A DNA stretch of 64,000 nt, taken from NCBI GenBank assembly GCA_030425705.1, contig JAUHZU010000003.1:62001-126000 (forward strand), read 5' to 3'. Each line of letters opens with the position of its first letter. Position 1 is the first letter of the stretch. Shown here one piece after another: positions 21,353-30,800 of this stretch. A program made the position numbers and the translations under genes. The DNA comes from Phycisphaerae bacterium (lineage in GTDB: Bacteria; Planctomycetota; Phycisphaerae; Phycisphaerales; Phycisphaeraceae). Under the pieces are notes generated by a model. It had not been told where the DNA came from and did no database searches. It saw nothing but the letters and a program-made list of their open reading frames with translations.

Positions 21353-23665
21353 TCAGCGCTGGGGCTTGCCGTCCGCCTTCAGAGGCGACCAGGTCTCGGG
21401 CTTGTCGAGCATCATGAGCTGGGGAAGCTGCTCGTCGCCGAACATCCGCTTGGACCGCAGCATCACCATCCGCAGGAAGAACCAGACGCCCAGCCCCGCG
21501 GCGGCGAGGCCCGCGAAGATCGCGCCCGACAACTTGAGCTGGTCGGCGGTGCCGTTGCTCGCCGGCCGGTTCATCACGGCGGCGGACTGGATCACCTCGG
21601 TGCGCGGCTCGCCGTGCACCTCGTTGTCGTGGATGGTCATCGCGATGGCGGTGGCCTTGGTCAGCGCTTCGAGGACGGGTTTGGCCTCGTCCTTGCGTGG
21701 CGTGCGGTAGATCAGCTCGCCCCGGCCGGCCGTGCCGCGGATCGTCAGGTGCGCACCCAGGTGGGCGGCGAGTTCTTCGGTGTTGCTGGCGATCCGTACG
21801 GCCCCGCTCTCGGAGCGGTCCATGAATGTCAGCGTGCTGGTGAGCACGGCGTCGCTCAGCGCGGTCTCTCGGAATTGGGTCAGCCACTGCTCGTCGCTCA
21901 GCGAAGCCTCTTCGCCAGTGAGGTCGGCGCTGATCGCGCTGGTCGCCTGCCATTGCGGGACGACGAGCTGCTTGCCCGCGACGTAGCTCGCCCCGGCCAT
22001 GAGCACGACCGCGATCACCAGCCCGATCACCAGCGTCGAGGCACGGGACGCCGCCCACCGGCGGACCATCTCGCCCTCGCTCGCTTCGAGGAACCGCTTG
22101 ACCTCGGCGAGCATCTGGCGTTCTTTCTCCAGGCCGGTGAACTGCTGGCTCGACGACTGGTTACGCAGCTCCGCCTCCTGCAACGCGGTCGAACGCTGAC
22201 GCAGCAGCTTGCGGTAGCGGTGCAGCTTGCTCCGGCGCGACTCGAGCGCCTCGCTCGCGTCCTTGATCGCCTGCTTCCGGGCGGCGTACTTCGAGCGGAA
22301 CTCGTCGATCTCGTCGGCCCGGCGGTCGACCGCCTCTTCCTTCTGACGCAGGTGCTCGCGCTCGGCCTCGACCTGCTGCTGGCTCTGCTTCAGGGCCTGC
22401 TTGAACTGCTCACGCTTCTTCTCCAGCTCCGCGTTGCGGGCGTCCAGGTCGGCCAGACGCTGCTGGGCCTGCTCGGCCTGGGCCTGCGCCTGTGCGAGGG
22501 CCTGCTGCACCTCGGCGTCGCGTGCTTCCAGCTCCGCCAGGCGGGCCTGCAGGGCTTCCGCCTGCTCACCAGTCACGCTGTCCTGATCGGCCAACGCCTC
22601 TTCGCGCTGCACCAGCTCCTGCTCCAGCTCACGCAGCCCGTCGCGGGCCGATGCCAGCGCGTTGCGCTCCGCGTCCAGCTCTGCCTGAGCGGATGCCAGC
22701 GCGGCCTGCTGCTCTGCAAAGGCCTGACGCTCGGTGTCGAACGCGGCGCGCTGGGCCTGCAGCTCCTGCTTGGCCTCGTTGAGCGCGGCGTAGTGTTCTT
22801 CGGCGTCCTCGGGGAGGATGACCGCCTGCTCGGAAAGCTCACGCCGGGCCTTGTCGAGCAGGTCCTGCTGGGCGTCCAGCGACTCGGCACGCAGCTTCAG
22901 GTCGAGCTTCTGCTTCTCGAGCTGTTCGCGCGACTGGTTGTACTTGGCCTTCTGCTCGCCGAACGTGGCGAGCTCGTCTTCGAGGAGCTGGCGCGACTCG
23001 GCCAGCGCCTCGAGGTCCTGCTGCAGTTGCTCGCGCTGGTTGTCAAAGCCGGCCTGCGTCTGCTCGTTCTGCTCCTGCCACTGCCGCAGCTCATCGCGCT
23101 GGGCCTCGAGCTGGTCGCGCTGTGCTTCCAGCTCCTGCTGCCACTGCTCGAGCTCGGCGGTGCGCGTCTGCAGCGCGGCTTCTTGCTCGGCCAGCTCATC
23201 CTGGCGGAGGGTCAGCCGTTCGTGGGCCGACTCCAGATCGTCCTGCCGGCGGGCCAGGGCTTCCTGCTGCTGCTGGGTCTGGGTGCGGTCCTGGTCCAGT
23301 TCTTCACGCAGCTTGTCCAGCGTCGTGAACTCTTCTTCCAGCGCCTGCCGGTCCTGTTCGAGCCGGGACTGGCTGTCGGTGAGCTGCTGCTGCTCGGCGT
23401 GCAGGGATTCCCAGCGTGCATCGATCTCCGACTGACGGCGGTCGACCTCGTCGCTGAGCTGCCTGGCCTCGGCCCGCAGCTGCTCGGCGTGCTTGGATTC
23501 CTCCTGGATTGCCAGAAGCTGGCGGTCGGTCTGCGCCTGCCAGTTACGCAACTGGCCGAGCCGCTGCTCGAGGTCGCTGAGCAGGTCGAGCGGCTGGCTG
23601 ATCGCCTCGGCCTCGTTTGCGGGAGGGGTCGTCTGTCCGTGGTCTTGTTCTTGTTTCTGTCCCAT
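21353..23665 (-). CDS. Long coiled-coil protein with a Wzz-like two-TM C-terminal module
   Basis: A 770-residue protein. About residues 25-535 are an almost uninterrupted Gln/Glu/Leu/Ala-rich coiled coil (QRLGQLRNWQAQTDRQLL, ELEARDAEVQQALAQAQAQ). A TM segment follows at about 545-566 (TLVIGLVIAVVLMAGASYVAG). Next is a 140-residue extracytoplasmic domain (SAISADLTGEEASLSDEQWL, IRGTAGRGELIYRTPRKDEAK), then a second TM at about 708-732 (LSGAIFAGLAAAGLGVWFFL). Two TMs flanking such a domain resemble polysaccharide chain-length determinants (Wzz/BcsC-like), but here the cytoplasmic coiled coil is far longer. No polysaccharide genes are adjacent. The start is the ATG at 23665. Confidence 0.6.
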   Translation of the reverse strand: MGQKQEQDHGQTTPPANEAEAISQPLDLLSDLEQRLGQLRNWQAQTDRQLLAIQEESKHAEQLRAEARQLSDEVDRRQSEIDARWESLHAEQQQLTDSQSRLEQDRQALEEEFTTLDKLREELDQDRTQTQQQQEALARRQDDLESAHERLTLRQDELAEQEAALQTRTAELEQWQQELEAQRDQLEAQRDELRQWQEQNEQTQAGFDNQREQLQQDLEALAESRQLLEDELATFGEQKAKYNQSREQLEKQKLDLKLRAESLDAQQDLLDKARRELSEQAVILPEDAEEHYAALNEAKQELQAQRAAFDTERQAFAEQQAALASAQAELDAERNALASARDGLRELEQELVQREEALADQDSVTGEQAEALQARLAELEARDAEVQQALAQAQAQAEQAQQRLADLDARNAELEKKREQFKQALKQSQQQVEAEREHLRQKEEAVDRRADEIDEFRSKYAARKQAIKDASEALESRRSKLHRYRKLLRQRSTALQEAELRNQSSSQQFTGLEKERQMLAEVKRFLEASEGEMVRRWAASRASTLVIGLVIAVVLMAGASYVAGKQLVVPQWQATSAISADLTGEEASLSDEQWLTQFRETALSDAVLTSTLTFMDRSESGAVRIASNTEELAAHLGAHLTIRGTAGRGELIYRTPRKDEAKPVLEALTKATAIAMTIHDNEVHGEPRTEVIQSAAVMNRPASNGTADQLKLSGAIFAGLAAAGLGVWFFLRMVMLRSKRMFGDEQLPQLMMLDKPETWSPLKADGKPQR

Positions 23666-23775
23666 GGGCCACCATTAGGGGAGTACGGCATGTCGGTCTT
23701 TGCATGCATCGGACGGAACACGGGCCGACCTAAGCGGCACGGGTTGTAAAATCCACACAACCGCGTTTGTCGCGT

Positions 23776-24723
23776 ATGGCCCAAGCGGATACACCGGCTG
23801 GGCCGATCTCAACGACCACCATGCTCCTACCCGACACCCCACACACGACCGAGAACAACCCGACCCCGGGCCCTGAGACACCTCTGGGCCCGGCCAACGG
23901 TACGGTGAACAATGAGCCGGTGATGTCGGCTGAGGCGGTGGGGTACGCCTACCCGCGGGGCAAGCCGGTGCTGCAGGACGTCAACGCGGCGCTGATGCCT
24001 GGCCGGGTCACCGCGCTCATCGGGCCCAACGCGTCGGGGAAGTCCACGCTCGTCCGCCTCATGCTCGGGGCGCTGCACCCCGACGCGGGGCGGGTCTCGC
24101 TCGGCGGGATGGAGGTCGGCCGTCTGCGGCCCGCAGCCCGGGCCCGGTGGGTCAGCTACGTCCCGCAGCGGGGCGGGGTCGGGTTCGCGTTCACCGTCCG
24201 GCAGATCGTCGCCATGGCGCGGTATGTGGCGGGAGACGCAAAGCAGCGGGGCGACGCGATCGAGCGGCTGCTGATCGACTACGACCTGGCCGACGTGGCC
24301 GACCGCCCGTTCCCGTACCTGTCGGGGGGGCAGCAGCAGCGTGTACTGCTGGCGCGGGCCCACGCGCAGTCGCTCGGCGGGGGTCGGGTGATGCTGCTCG
24401 ATGAGCCGGCGAGCCACCTGGACCTGCGACATGCGCACGCATTGATGCACCGGCTGCGCGGGCTCGCGGACGGAGGGCTGGCGGTGCTTGTGGTTGTGCA
24501 CGACCTGAACCTAGCGCTGCGGTACGCCGACGACGCCTGGCTGCTGGACGCCGGCCGGCTCGTCGCGGCGGGGCCGTGGGACCGTGTGCTGACGCCGGAG
24601 GTGCTGCAGCCGGTGTACGGCGTGGCCCTGCGACGGGTCGAACCCGAGGCCGGCGGTCCTGATGCTCGGCCGGCGCTGCTGGTGGGCACGGCATCTCAGG
24701 CCGCTACAATGCTACAAGGGTGA
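23776..24723 (+). CDS. ABC transporter ATP-binding protein, iron/cobalamin/hemin type
   Basis: The ATPase domain begins near residue 50 (SAEAVGYAYPRGKPVLQDVNAAL). Walker A is IGPNASGKSTLVRLMLG, the Q-loop is YVPQRGGVGFAFTVRQIVAMARY, the signature is LSGGQQQRVLLARAHAQ, Walker B is VMLLDEPASHLDL and the switch His is in VVVHDLNLALRYAD. The overall pattern is that of FecE/BtuD-type ATPases feeding siderophore, heme or B12 importers. No permease or binding protein lies next to it, so the substrate is unknown. In-frame starts at TTG 23767, ATG 23776 and ATG 23821 are all possible; the first 45 residues are low-complexity. Confidence 0.8.
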   Translation: MAQADTPAGPISTTTMLLPDTPHTTENNPTPGPETPLGPANGTVNNEPVMSAEAVGYAYPRGKPVLQDVNAALMPGRVTALIGPNASGKSTLVRLMLGALHPDAGRVSLGGMEVGRLRPAARARWVSYVPQRGGVGFAFTVRQIVAMARYVAGDAKQRGDAIERLLIDYDLADVADRPFPYLSGGQQQRVLLARAHAQSLGGGRVMLLDEPASHLDLRHAHALMHRLRGLADGGLAVLVVVHDLNLALRYADDAWLLDAGRLVAAGPWDRVLTPEVLQPVYGVALRRVEPEAGGPDARPALLVGTASQAATMLQG

Positions 24724-24770
24724 GCGGGCAGCGCTGACGCGTCTTCCCCCTCCGGCCCGCGGAGACCGGC

Positions 24771-25568
24771 ATGAGCAATCTCGGGATCGTCATCTTCCTT
24801 GTGGTCTTTGTCGGCGGGTGGGTCATTAAGATCCTTAACGCGGTCAACGAGAAGAACCAGGCGAAGAAGTCTCAGGGCAGTTCGCAGCAGCAGCGCGCAG
24901 ACTACGAAGCGCTCGCAAGACGTCGGCAGCAAGAGCTGCAGGCCCAGGCGCTGCAGCGCCGGGCGCAGCAGGACCCCGCCGGGCAGGTCTCGATCCAGCA
25001 CCCGACGCCGGACCCGGCCACGATGTCCATGGCCGAGCGCATCGAGTTGGCCCGGCAGCGCGCCGCGCAGCAGCGGGGCGGCGCGCAGGCCGAGGAGCAG
25101 GCCCTGGCGCTCCGGCGGGCCCACGAAGAGGCGCAGCGCGCGGCCCAGGTTCAGGCGCGTGCGCAGGCCGAGCAGGCCCGGGCGGAGCAGGCCGCTCGGC
25201 AGCGTGCGGCGCAGGCCCGGCAGCAGCAGGCACGCCGCCAGCAACAGGCCCGGCAGGCCGCACAGCAGCGTGCCGCGTCCAGGGTGAAGTCCTCGGCCGG
25301 TGGTTCACGCAAACGCCGCCGACAGCTCTCGGGCCTCCCCGAGCGCGAGCAGCGACTGCACCAGGAATCACACGACCGCGTGCGCTCCAAGGAGGAGGCC
25401 CGCGCCGCCAAGCTGCAGGAAGCGGTCGGCGACATCGCGCAGCCCAAGCGCAAATCCAGCAAGACCCTGCTGGACTTCGGCAAGCTCAACCGCCGGTCCC
25501 TCCGGCAGGCGATCGTCCTGAAGGAAGTGCTCGACCCGCCCGTCGCGCTGCGCGATGCGCCGCGCTGA
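24771..25568 (+). CDS. Membrane-anchored Gln/Ala/Arg-rich coiled-coil protein
   Basis: A 265-residue protein with an N-terminal TM anchor (LGIVIFLVVFVGGWVIKIL, residues 4-22), then a long Gln/Ala/Arg helical region (residues 30-175). The basic C-terminal end has LLDFGKLNRRSLRQAIVLKEVLDPPVALR, a motif I associate with small planctomycete membrane proteins. The function is unknown. It starts at ATG 24771, 48 bases after the ABC ATPase, and may be read with it. Confidence 0.6.
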   Translation: MSNLGIVIFLVVFVGGWVIKILNAVNEKNQAKKSQGSSQQQRADYEALARRRQQELQAQALQRRAQQDPAGQVSIQHPTPDPATMSMAERIELARQRAAQQRGGAQAEEQALALRRAHEEAQRAAQVQARAQAEQARAEQAARQRAAQARQQQARRQQQARQAAQQRAASRVKSSAGGSRKRRRQLSGLPEREQRLHQESHDRVRSKEEARAAKLQEAVGDIAQPKRKSSKTLLDFGKLNRRSLRQAIVLKEVLDPPVALRDAPR

Positions 25569-25628
25569 TGAAACCGGCCCGCGGGTGTCCCGTGGGTCCC
25601 CGCCGCGTGTGACGCGGCGGCTGATGCC

Positions 25629-26315
25629 ATGGACCTGTCCCTGCCCCAATCGCCGACCCCTGCCGACGACGCGCTCGACGGCCCGCTCGCGCGCCTCGCG
25701 ATCCACGTCGGCGACATCACCGCGCTCCCGGCCGGCCTCCGCGTCGACGCCATCGCCAACGCCGCCAACGAAACGCTCCTCGGCGGCGGCGGGGTGGACG
25801 GCGCGATCCACCGCGCAGCGGGCCCCGACCTCGCCGAACACTGCCGCACGCACCACCCGGGCGGCTGCCCGACCGGCCTGGCGAAACACACTCCCGCGTT
25901 CGGCTTGGAGCGGCAGGGCATCCGCCACATCCTCCACGCCGTCGGCCCGGTCTGGCCCCAGGAAGATGGGCATGAGGTGGGCTACGCCATGCCCGGCGCG
26001 CCGACCGACGACAGCGCGAAGCTCGGCTACACCCACGCCGACAACCTCCTCGCCTCCTGCTACGTCCAGCTCTTCGCCCTGGCGGTGAGACACGGTGTCC
26101 GGCACCTCGCCCTCCCCGCGATCAGCACCGGCGTCTACCGCTTCCCCAAACCCCGCGCCGCCCGCATCGCCTTCGGCCACGCCCACGGCCACCTCCACCG
26201 CCACGAACACCCCGAACGCATCACCTTCGTCTGCTTCAGCGACGAAGACGCCAAGCACTACCACGACGCGATCCAAACCCGAGGCGAATGGATGGCGAAC
26301 CGAAGGAGGGTATAG
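25629..26315 (+). CDS. Macrodomain protein (ADP-ribose / O-acetyl-ADP-ribose hydrolase family)
   Basis: A 228-residue protein. The macrodomain covers about residues 25-215: LAIHVGDITALP, the ADP-ribose-binding VDAIANAANETLLGGGGVDGAIH, GCPTGLAKHTP, IRHILHAVGPVW, and the second loop LALPAISTGVYRFPKPRAARIAF. Members bind or hydrolyse ADP-ribose esters and protein-linked ADP-ribose. About 20 extra residues sit between ILHAVGPVW and the next helix (PQEDGHEVGYAMPGAPTDD). It converges on trmL with only 3 bases between the stops. Confidence 0.9.
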   Translation: MDLSLPQSPTPADDALDGPLARLAIHVGDITALPAGLRVDAIANAANETLLGGGGVDGAIHRAAGPDLAEHCRTHHPGGCPTGLAKHTPAFGLERQGIRHILHAVGPVWPQEDGHEVGYAMPGAPTDDSAKLGYTHADNLLASCYVQLFALAVRHGVRHLALPAISTGVYRFPKPRAARIAFGHAHGHLHRHEHPERITFVCFSDEDAKHYHDAIQTRGEWMANRRRV

Positions 26316-26318
26316 CGG

Positions 26319-26894
26319 CTACATCGTGTTCCGCGCGATGTACCCGTCTTTTGGCTCCCACTCGCTCGGCCACAGCCCGGCCCCGCTCATCGCGGCGGCG
26401 AGGACGATGGCGACGCTGTTGCCCAGGTTGTAGCTCCGCACCGCGCCCGGGATCGGGATCGCGATGCGGTGGTCGTCATCAAACCGTGCATGCACGTCCG
26501 GCGGCAGCCCTTCCCGTTCGCTGCCGAAGAGCAGGACGTCGCCGTCGCGGTAGGGCGGGGTGTCGAACCGGCGGCTCGCGAACTTGGTGACGGCGTAGAT
26601 GCTGCCAGTGGCACAGGCATCCTGCCTGTGTGAATCACACTTCTTGACAGGCAAGATGCCTGTCCCACCTTGTGGTCTTTGCTCCGCCCACTCGAAAAAC
26701 GCCTCCGGGCTCGCGTGCTCGGTCAGCGTCAGGTCGTCCCAGTAGTCGAGCCCGGCGCGGCGGACCGCCTTCTCCGACAGGTCGATGATCGTCGGCCCGA
26801 TGATGTGCAGGTGCGCGTTCATGCCGACGCATGTCCGCGCGATGTTGCCCACGTTCTGCGGGATGATCGGCTGGTAGAGCGCGACGTGCAGCAT
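26319..26894 (-). CDS. trmL: tRNA (cytidine/uridine-34 2'-O)-methyltransferase, with an in-frame repeat insertion
   Basis: A 191-residue SPOUT-class methyltransferase that modifies the wobble position of certain tRNA-Leu species using S-adenosylmethionine. Family motifs are MLHVALYQPIIPQNVGNIARTCVG, then GDVLLFGSEREGLP and the knot-forming IPIPGAVRSYNLGNSVAIVLAAAM. Residues 76-97 (GILPVKK...HRQDACAT) are not part of the family and are encoded by a palindromic repeat inserted in frame (see 26604-26669). Both sides read on in the same frame, so the gene is probably functional. The start ATG overlaps the stop of the gene before it by one base. Confidence 0.9.
   Translation of the reverse strand: MLHVALYQPIIPQNVGNIARTCVGMNAHLHIIGPTIIDLSEKAVRRAGLDYWDDLTLTEHASPEAFFEWAEQRPQGGTGILPVKKCDSHRQDACATGSIYAVTKFASRRFDTPPYRDGDVLLFGSEREGLPPDVHARFDDDHRIAIPIPGAVRSYNLGNSVAIVLAAAMSGAGLWPSEWEPKDGYIARNTM
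26604..26669 (-). repeat. Palindromic repeat element inserted in trmL
   Basis: A 66-base element made of three dyads: ACAGGCA/TGCCTGT, the near-perfect dyad GTGTGAATCACAC, and GACAGGCA/TGCCTGTC. It encodes GILPVKK...HRQDACAT in the trmL frame. The repeat class with 'ILPV' and 'QDA(C/H)AT' peptide signatures is known from planctomycete and verrucomicrobial genomes. Only one copy was found in this window. Confidence 0.8.
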
Positions 26895-27364
26895 TACATC
26901 GCCTCGATGTAGCGCAGGTCGTCCACCAGCATCTTGCGGTCGTCTTCTTCCTCCACCTGCTCGGCCAGGCGGTGGGCGAGCTTCAGGTGCTTGTCGTACT
27001 CGACCTCGTCGCCTTCGAGTTTCCGGCCGCGGGCGATCGCCTCGTGGGCGTAGCCGGTGAAGAACGGGCCGAGCGCGTGCCCGACACAGGCGTTCAGGGA
27101 CTTCTGGCCGTAGCGCACGGCCTCGGGCCCGTCGCCGCGCTGGGCGTAGACCCGGCTGATCTGCCAGTCGCCGATGGCGTGGTTCTTCGGCTCGCCGACC
27201 TTGCCCCAGTGGAAGCGAGACGCCATCGCCGCGGCGAGCATCTCGTCCTTCTCTTCCTGGGTGAGGGTGTCTTTCTTGTCCAGGAAGCCCCAGGTGTGGT
27301 TGAACAGTTCGACAGCGAACCATCGCTGCCAGCCGGCTTCATCGGTGGGTTGCTTCGGGGGCAT
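26894..27364 (-). CDS. Conserved helical protein of unknown function
   Basis: A 156-residue acidic protein without signal or TM segments, beginning MPPKQPTDEAGWQRWFAVEL. The pattern is alpha-helical, with segments like ISRVYAQRGDGPEAVRYGQKSLNAC and EVEYDKHLKLAHRLAEQVEEEDDRK that resemble TPR-type helices. Its stop codon overlaps the trmL start (TAATG), so the two are translationally coupled. A role related to trmL cannot be derived from sequence. The start at 27364 lies inside the 3' end of the preceding lipoprotein gene. Confidence 0.6.
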   Translation of the reverse strand: MPPKQPTDEAGWQRWFAVELFNHTWGFLDKKDTLTQEEKDEMLAAAMASRFHWGKVGEPKNHAIGDWQISRVYAQRGDGPEAVRYGQKSLNACVGHALGPFFTGYAHEAIARGRKLEGDEVEYDKHLKLAHRLAEQVEEEDDRKMLVDDLRYIEAM

Positions 27365-27833
27365 GTGGTGCTTGCTCCGGATTCACGCTGTCGTATTCGG
27401 GTAACCAATCCATGAGGGCGGAGTGTAGCCCTTGCTTACGGTAGTAAACACCATTGAGGTGATATGCATCTGGCTGTTGAGCAGGCGTATGGTACAACTG
27501 GATCGTGATGGTTTCGCCAGTTTCATAAGTGAGAGTAGCCGCGCCTGTGACCTGCCACTTCTTGGGATTAGGGTCTTTAAAGCTGTCGTCAAAAAGGGTA
27601 TGAATGTCGGAGGCCTCGGAGAGAGATAGTTCCCTGACACCACCTGTTGCATTCGGGAATCCGGGGATCGTTGGCTGAAACTCGATTGAAACGAGTTGTG
27701 ATTTGGGACTGAGAGGGTTTGTTGGCGCAGAGTTGTGATATGTCTTGCCGCAGCTAGCCAAACAGCCTGTAAGGACCACATAGAAAACTAACCTGCATGC
27801 CGGCCACTGAGATGGTCGTAGGATTCTGTTCAT
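27339..27833 (-). CDS. Putative lipoprotein
   Basis: A 164-residue protein with a lipoprotein signal (LVFYVVLTGCLASCGK, Cys in LTGC or LASC context) and a mature part of mixed beta pattern (SQLVSIEFQPTIPGF, GAATLTYETGETITIQLYHT). No known family. The base composition (about 48% G+C) is clearly lower than that of both neighbours, which suggests recent acquisition. The last 26 bases overlap the next gene in another frame. Confidence 0.5.
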   Translation of the reverse strand: MNRILRPSQWPACRLVFYVVLTGCLASCGKTYHNSAPTNPLSPKSQLVSIEFQPTIPGFPNATGGVRELSLSEASDIHTLFDDSFKDPNPKKWQVTGAATLTYETGETITIQLYHTPAQQPDAYHLNGVYYRKQGLHSALMDWLPEYDSVNPEQAPHAPEATHR

Positions 27834-27841
27834 AAGGTACT

Positions 27842-30800
27842 TTATAACACAGCCGCTTCGCTCCGCACCGGGCGGACCAGCAGCTTGCGGAGCACGGCCA
27901 GCAGGGTGTCGGGCGCTTCAATGTACCGCGCCGGGGGACGCCAGTAGAGCGTTTTCTCGTCGAGCACGGTCAGCCGGCCCGGGGCATCGGTGAAGACGCG
28001 TTGCAGGTTGGCGGCGGCCCGGCCGACGGCGCGGAGGGTGAAGATCAGGTCCGGGCCCTCGAGCTGGAGTTTGTCGACCGCTAGGGCGGCGGCGGCGATG
28101 CGCACCTCGGTGATATCGATGAATGTCTGGGCCTGGGGCGGCGGCTTGCCGTAGGCGTCGGTGAGGTCGCGTACGACGGCGTCGAGGCCGGCGAGCGTAT
28201 CGACGCGCGTCAGCCGGCGGTAGGCGGACATGCGGTGCTTGTCGGCCTTGATGTAGCGTTTGGGCAGCGTGCCCGCGAAGGGCAGCTCGAGGTGGGTCTT
28301 GCTCGCATCGATGATCGGCTCGTTCTTCAGCCGCTTGGTCGCCTGTTCGAGCAGGAGGCAGTACATCTCGTAGCCGACCGCCGCGATGTGCCCGGACTGC
28401 TCGGCGCCTAGCAGGTTGCCCGCGCCGCGGATCTCCAGGTCGCGCATCGCGATCTTGAAGCCGGCCCCGAGCATCGCATAGTTCTCGATCGCCTTGAGCC
28501 GCTTGGTCGCGACCTCGCTGATCGACTTGTCCTCGGGCAGCAGCAGGTAGCAGTACGCCCGGTGCTTCCACCGCCCGACCCGGCCGCGGAGCTGGTGCAG
28601 CTCCGCCAAGCCGAAGTGGTTCGCCTGGTTGATGAACATCGTGTTGGCGGTGGGGATGTCGATGCCCGACTCGATGATGGTGGTGCTCACCAGGATGTCG
28701 GCGTCGCCGCGGATGAAGGTGAGCATGACCTTCTCCAGCTCGCGCGGCGCCATCTGGCCGTGCCCGATGATGACCCGCGCGTCGGGTACGAGCTGGCGGA
28801 TATCGTCCGCGACGGACTCGATGTTGTGCACGCGGTTGTGGACGAAGAAGACCTGCCCGTCGCGGTTCAGCTCGCGGACGAGGGCCTGCTTGATCCGCTC
28901 ACGGCTGTAGGGGATGACCTCGGTGACGATCGCCCGCCGATCGACCGGCGCGGTGGTGAGCGACGAGATGTCGCGCAGCCCGACCATCGACATGTGCAGG
29001 GTACGCGGGATCGGCGTCGCGCTGAGCGTCAGCACGTCCGCGGTGAGACGGAACTGCAGCAGCTTGTTCTTGTGCTCGACGCCGAAGCGTTGTTCTTCGT
29101 CGATGATGACCAGCCCGAGGTCGGCGAACCGTACGTCCTCGCTGAGGATGCGGTGCGTGCCGATGAGGATATCGACCTGGCCCTTGGCGACGCGTTCGAG
29201 CGTGGACTTCTGCTGCTTGCCGGTCTTGAAGCGGGACATCGACTCGACCGTGAACGGGTAGTCGGCCATCCGGGCGCGGAAGCTGCGCTCGTGCTGCTCG
29301 GCCAGGACGGTCGTGGGCACGAGCACGGCGACCTGCTTGCCGAACTCCGCGGCCTTGAACGCCGCGCGGATCGCGACCTCGGTCTTGCCGAACCCCACGT
29401 CCCCGCAGATCAGCCGGTCCATCGGCTGGGGCTCGGCCATGTCGCGCTTGATCGCCGCGATCGCCGCGAGCTGGTCCTCGGTCTCGTCGAAGGGGAACTC
29501 CGCCTCGAACTCCTTCTGCCACGCGGTATCCGCCAGGTAGCGGATGCCCGGCTGCACCGTCCGCGCGGCCTGCACCCGCAAGAGCTCCGCGGCAAGGTCC
29601 TTCACGGCCTCGGCGACGGATTCCTTCTGCTTCTTCCACCGCTTGCCCCCGAGCTTCGATAGCGGCGGTCGGCCGGAGAACCCACCGACGTACTTCTGGA
29701 TCAGGTCGATCTGCGTCGCGGGGACGTGCAGCTTCGCGCTGTCGGCGAACTCGAGGGTGAGGTACTCCTGGCTGGTGCCCTCGCGTCGCATGGTCTTGAT
29801 GCCCGCGAACAGCGCGATGCCGTGGTCGATGTGCACGACGTAGTCGCCCGGGTCGATGTCGAGGAACACATCGCTGACGAGCTTGCCGGCCTGGGCATCG
29901 GCGGCGTTGTCGATCGCCGCGGACGTGACCCGCCGGATGTTCCGTGAGCCACGCCCGGTGTCGTAGCGGTGGAACAGCTCGTGGTGGGGGACGAGGAGCG
30001 AAGGCACCGACTGTTGAGGAACCGAGTGGTCTGCTTCCCCCACCTGGCCCCTCGGCCCCTCGGCCCCTTGACCCCTGCCCCACACAAACCCGCGGTGCAA
30101 ATCGCCGACCTCGAGCGCGACGCGGTCGACGGCGTCCGGCGAATGTTCCGCGAGCAGCTCCCGCAGACGCTTCGCCTCGGCGGGCTTGTGGCACAGCACG
30201 GTCACGCGGTGGTCGGCCGACAGCTCGCCCAGCTCGGTCACGGCGGACTTCGCGTCCGTATCGAACGGCGGCAGCGGCGCGAGCGGCAGCGCGACGGGCT
30301 GGACCGCTTCGTTGGATTTCCCCAGGCGTTTGCGTGCGGCGGCACCGGTGTCGGCAGAGTACTGGTTGACCTCGACGTGCGTTCGGCCGAGCAGCTTGCC
30401 GAAGATGGTTTTTGGCGCGTAGATGCCGCGCGGGTCGTTCAGCCGTTCGTAGTAGCCGCGGGCCTGCTCGGACAGCTCCATGACCTCGTGCAGCACGGGG
30501 ACGGTTTCGGAAGGGAGCAGGTCGAGCAGGCAGGCGTTGTCGTCGTCCTGGAGCGCGGCGGGGCGGGCGCCGATGAGTGAGACCCGGCGGAGCGGGGCTG
30601 TGGACCCGAGCGTGTCGGGGTTGATGCGGTGGATCGTCTCGACCTCGTCGCCGAAGAAGTCCAGCCGGACCGGGCCGAGCGGCACGGGGTTGCTGGCCTC
30701 GTCCATCGCCCGGCCGGCGGGGGGGTAGAGGTCGACGATGCCGCCGCGGACCGCGAAGTCGCCGGGCTGGTCGATCGCGTCGTTGCGGGTGTAGCCCGCG

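Noticed and set aside
21614-23749. 711-codon + strand frame opposite the coiled-coil gene
   Set aside because: Leu/Gly-rich mirror of a Gln/Glu codon pattern; no start signal or family.
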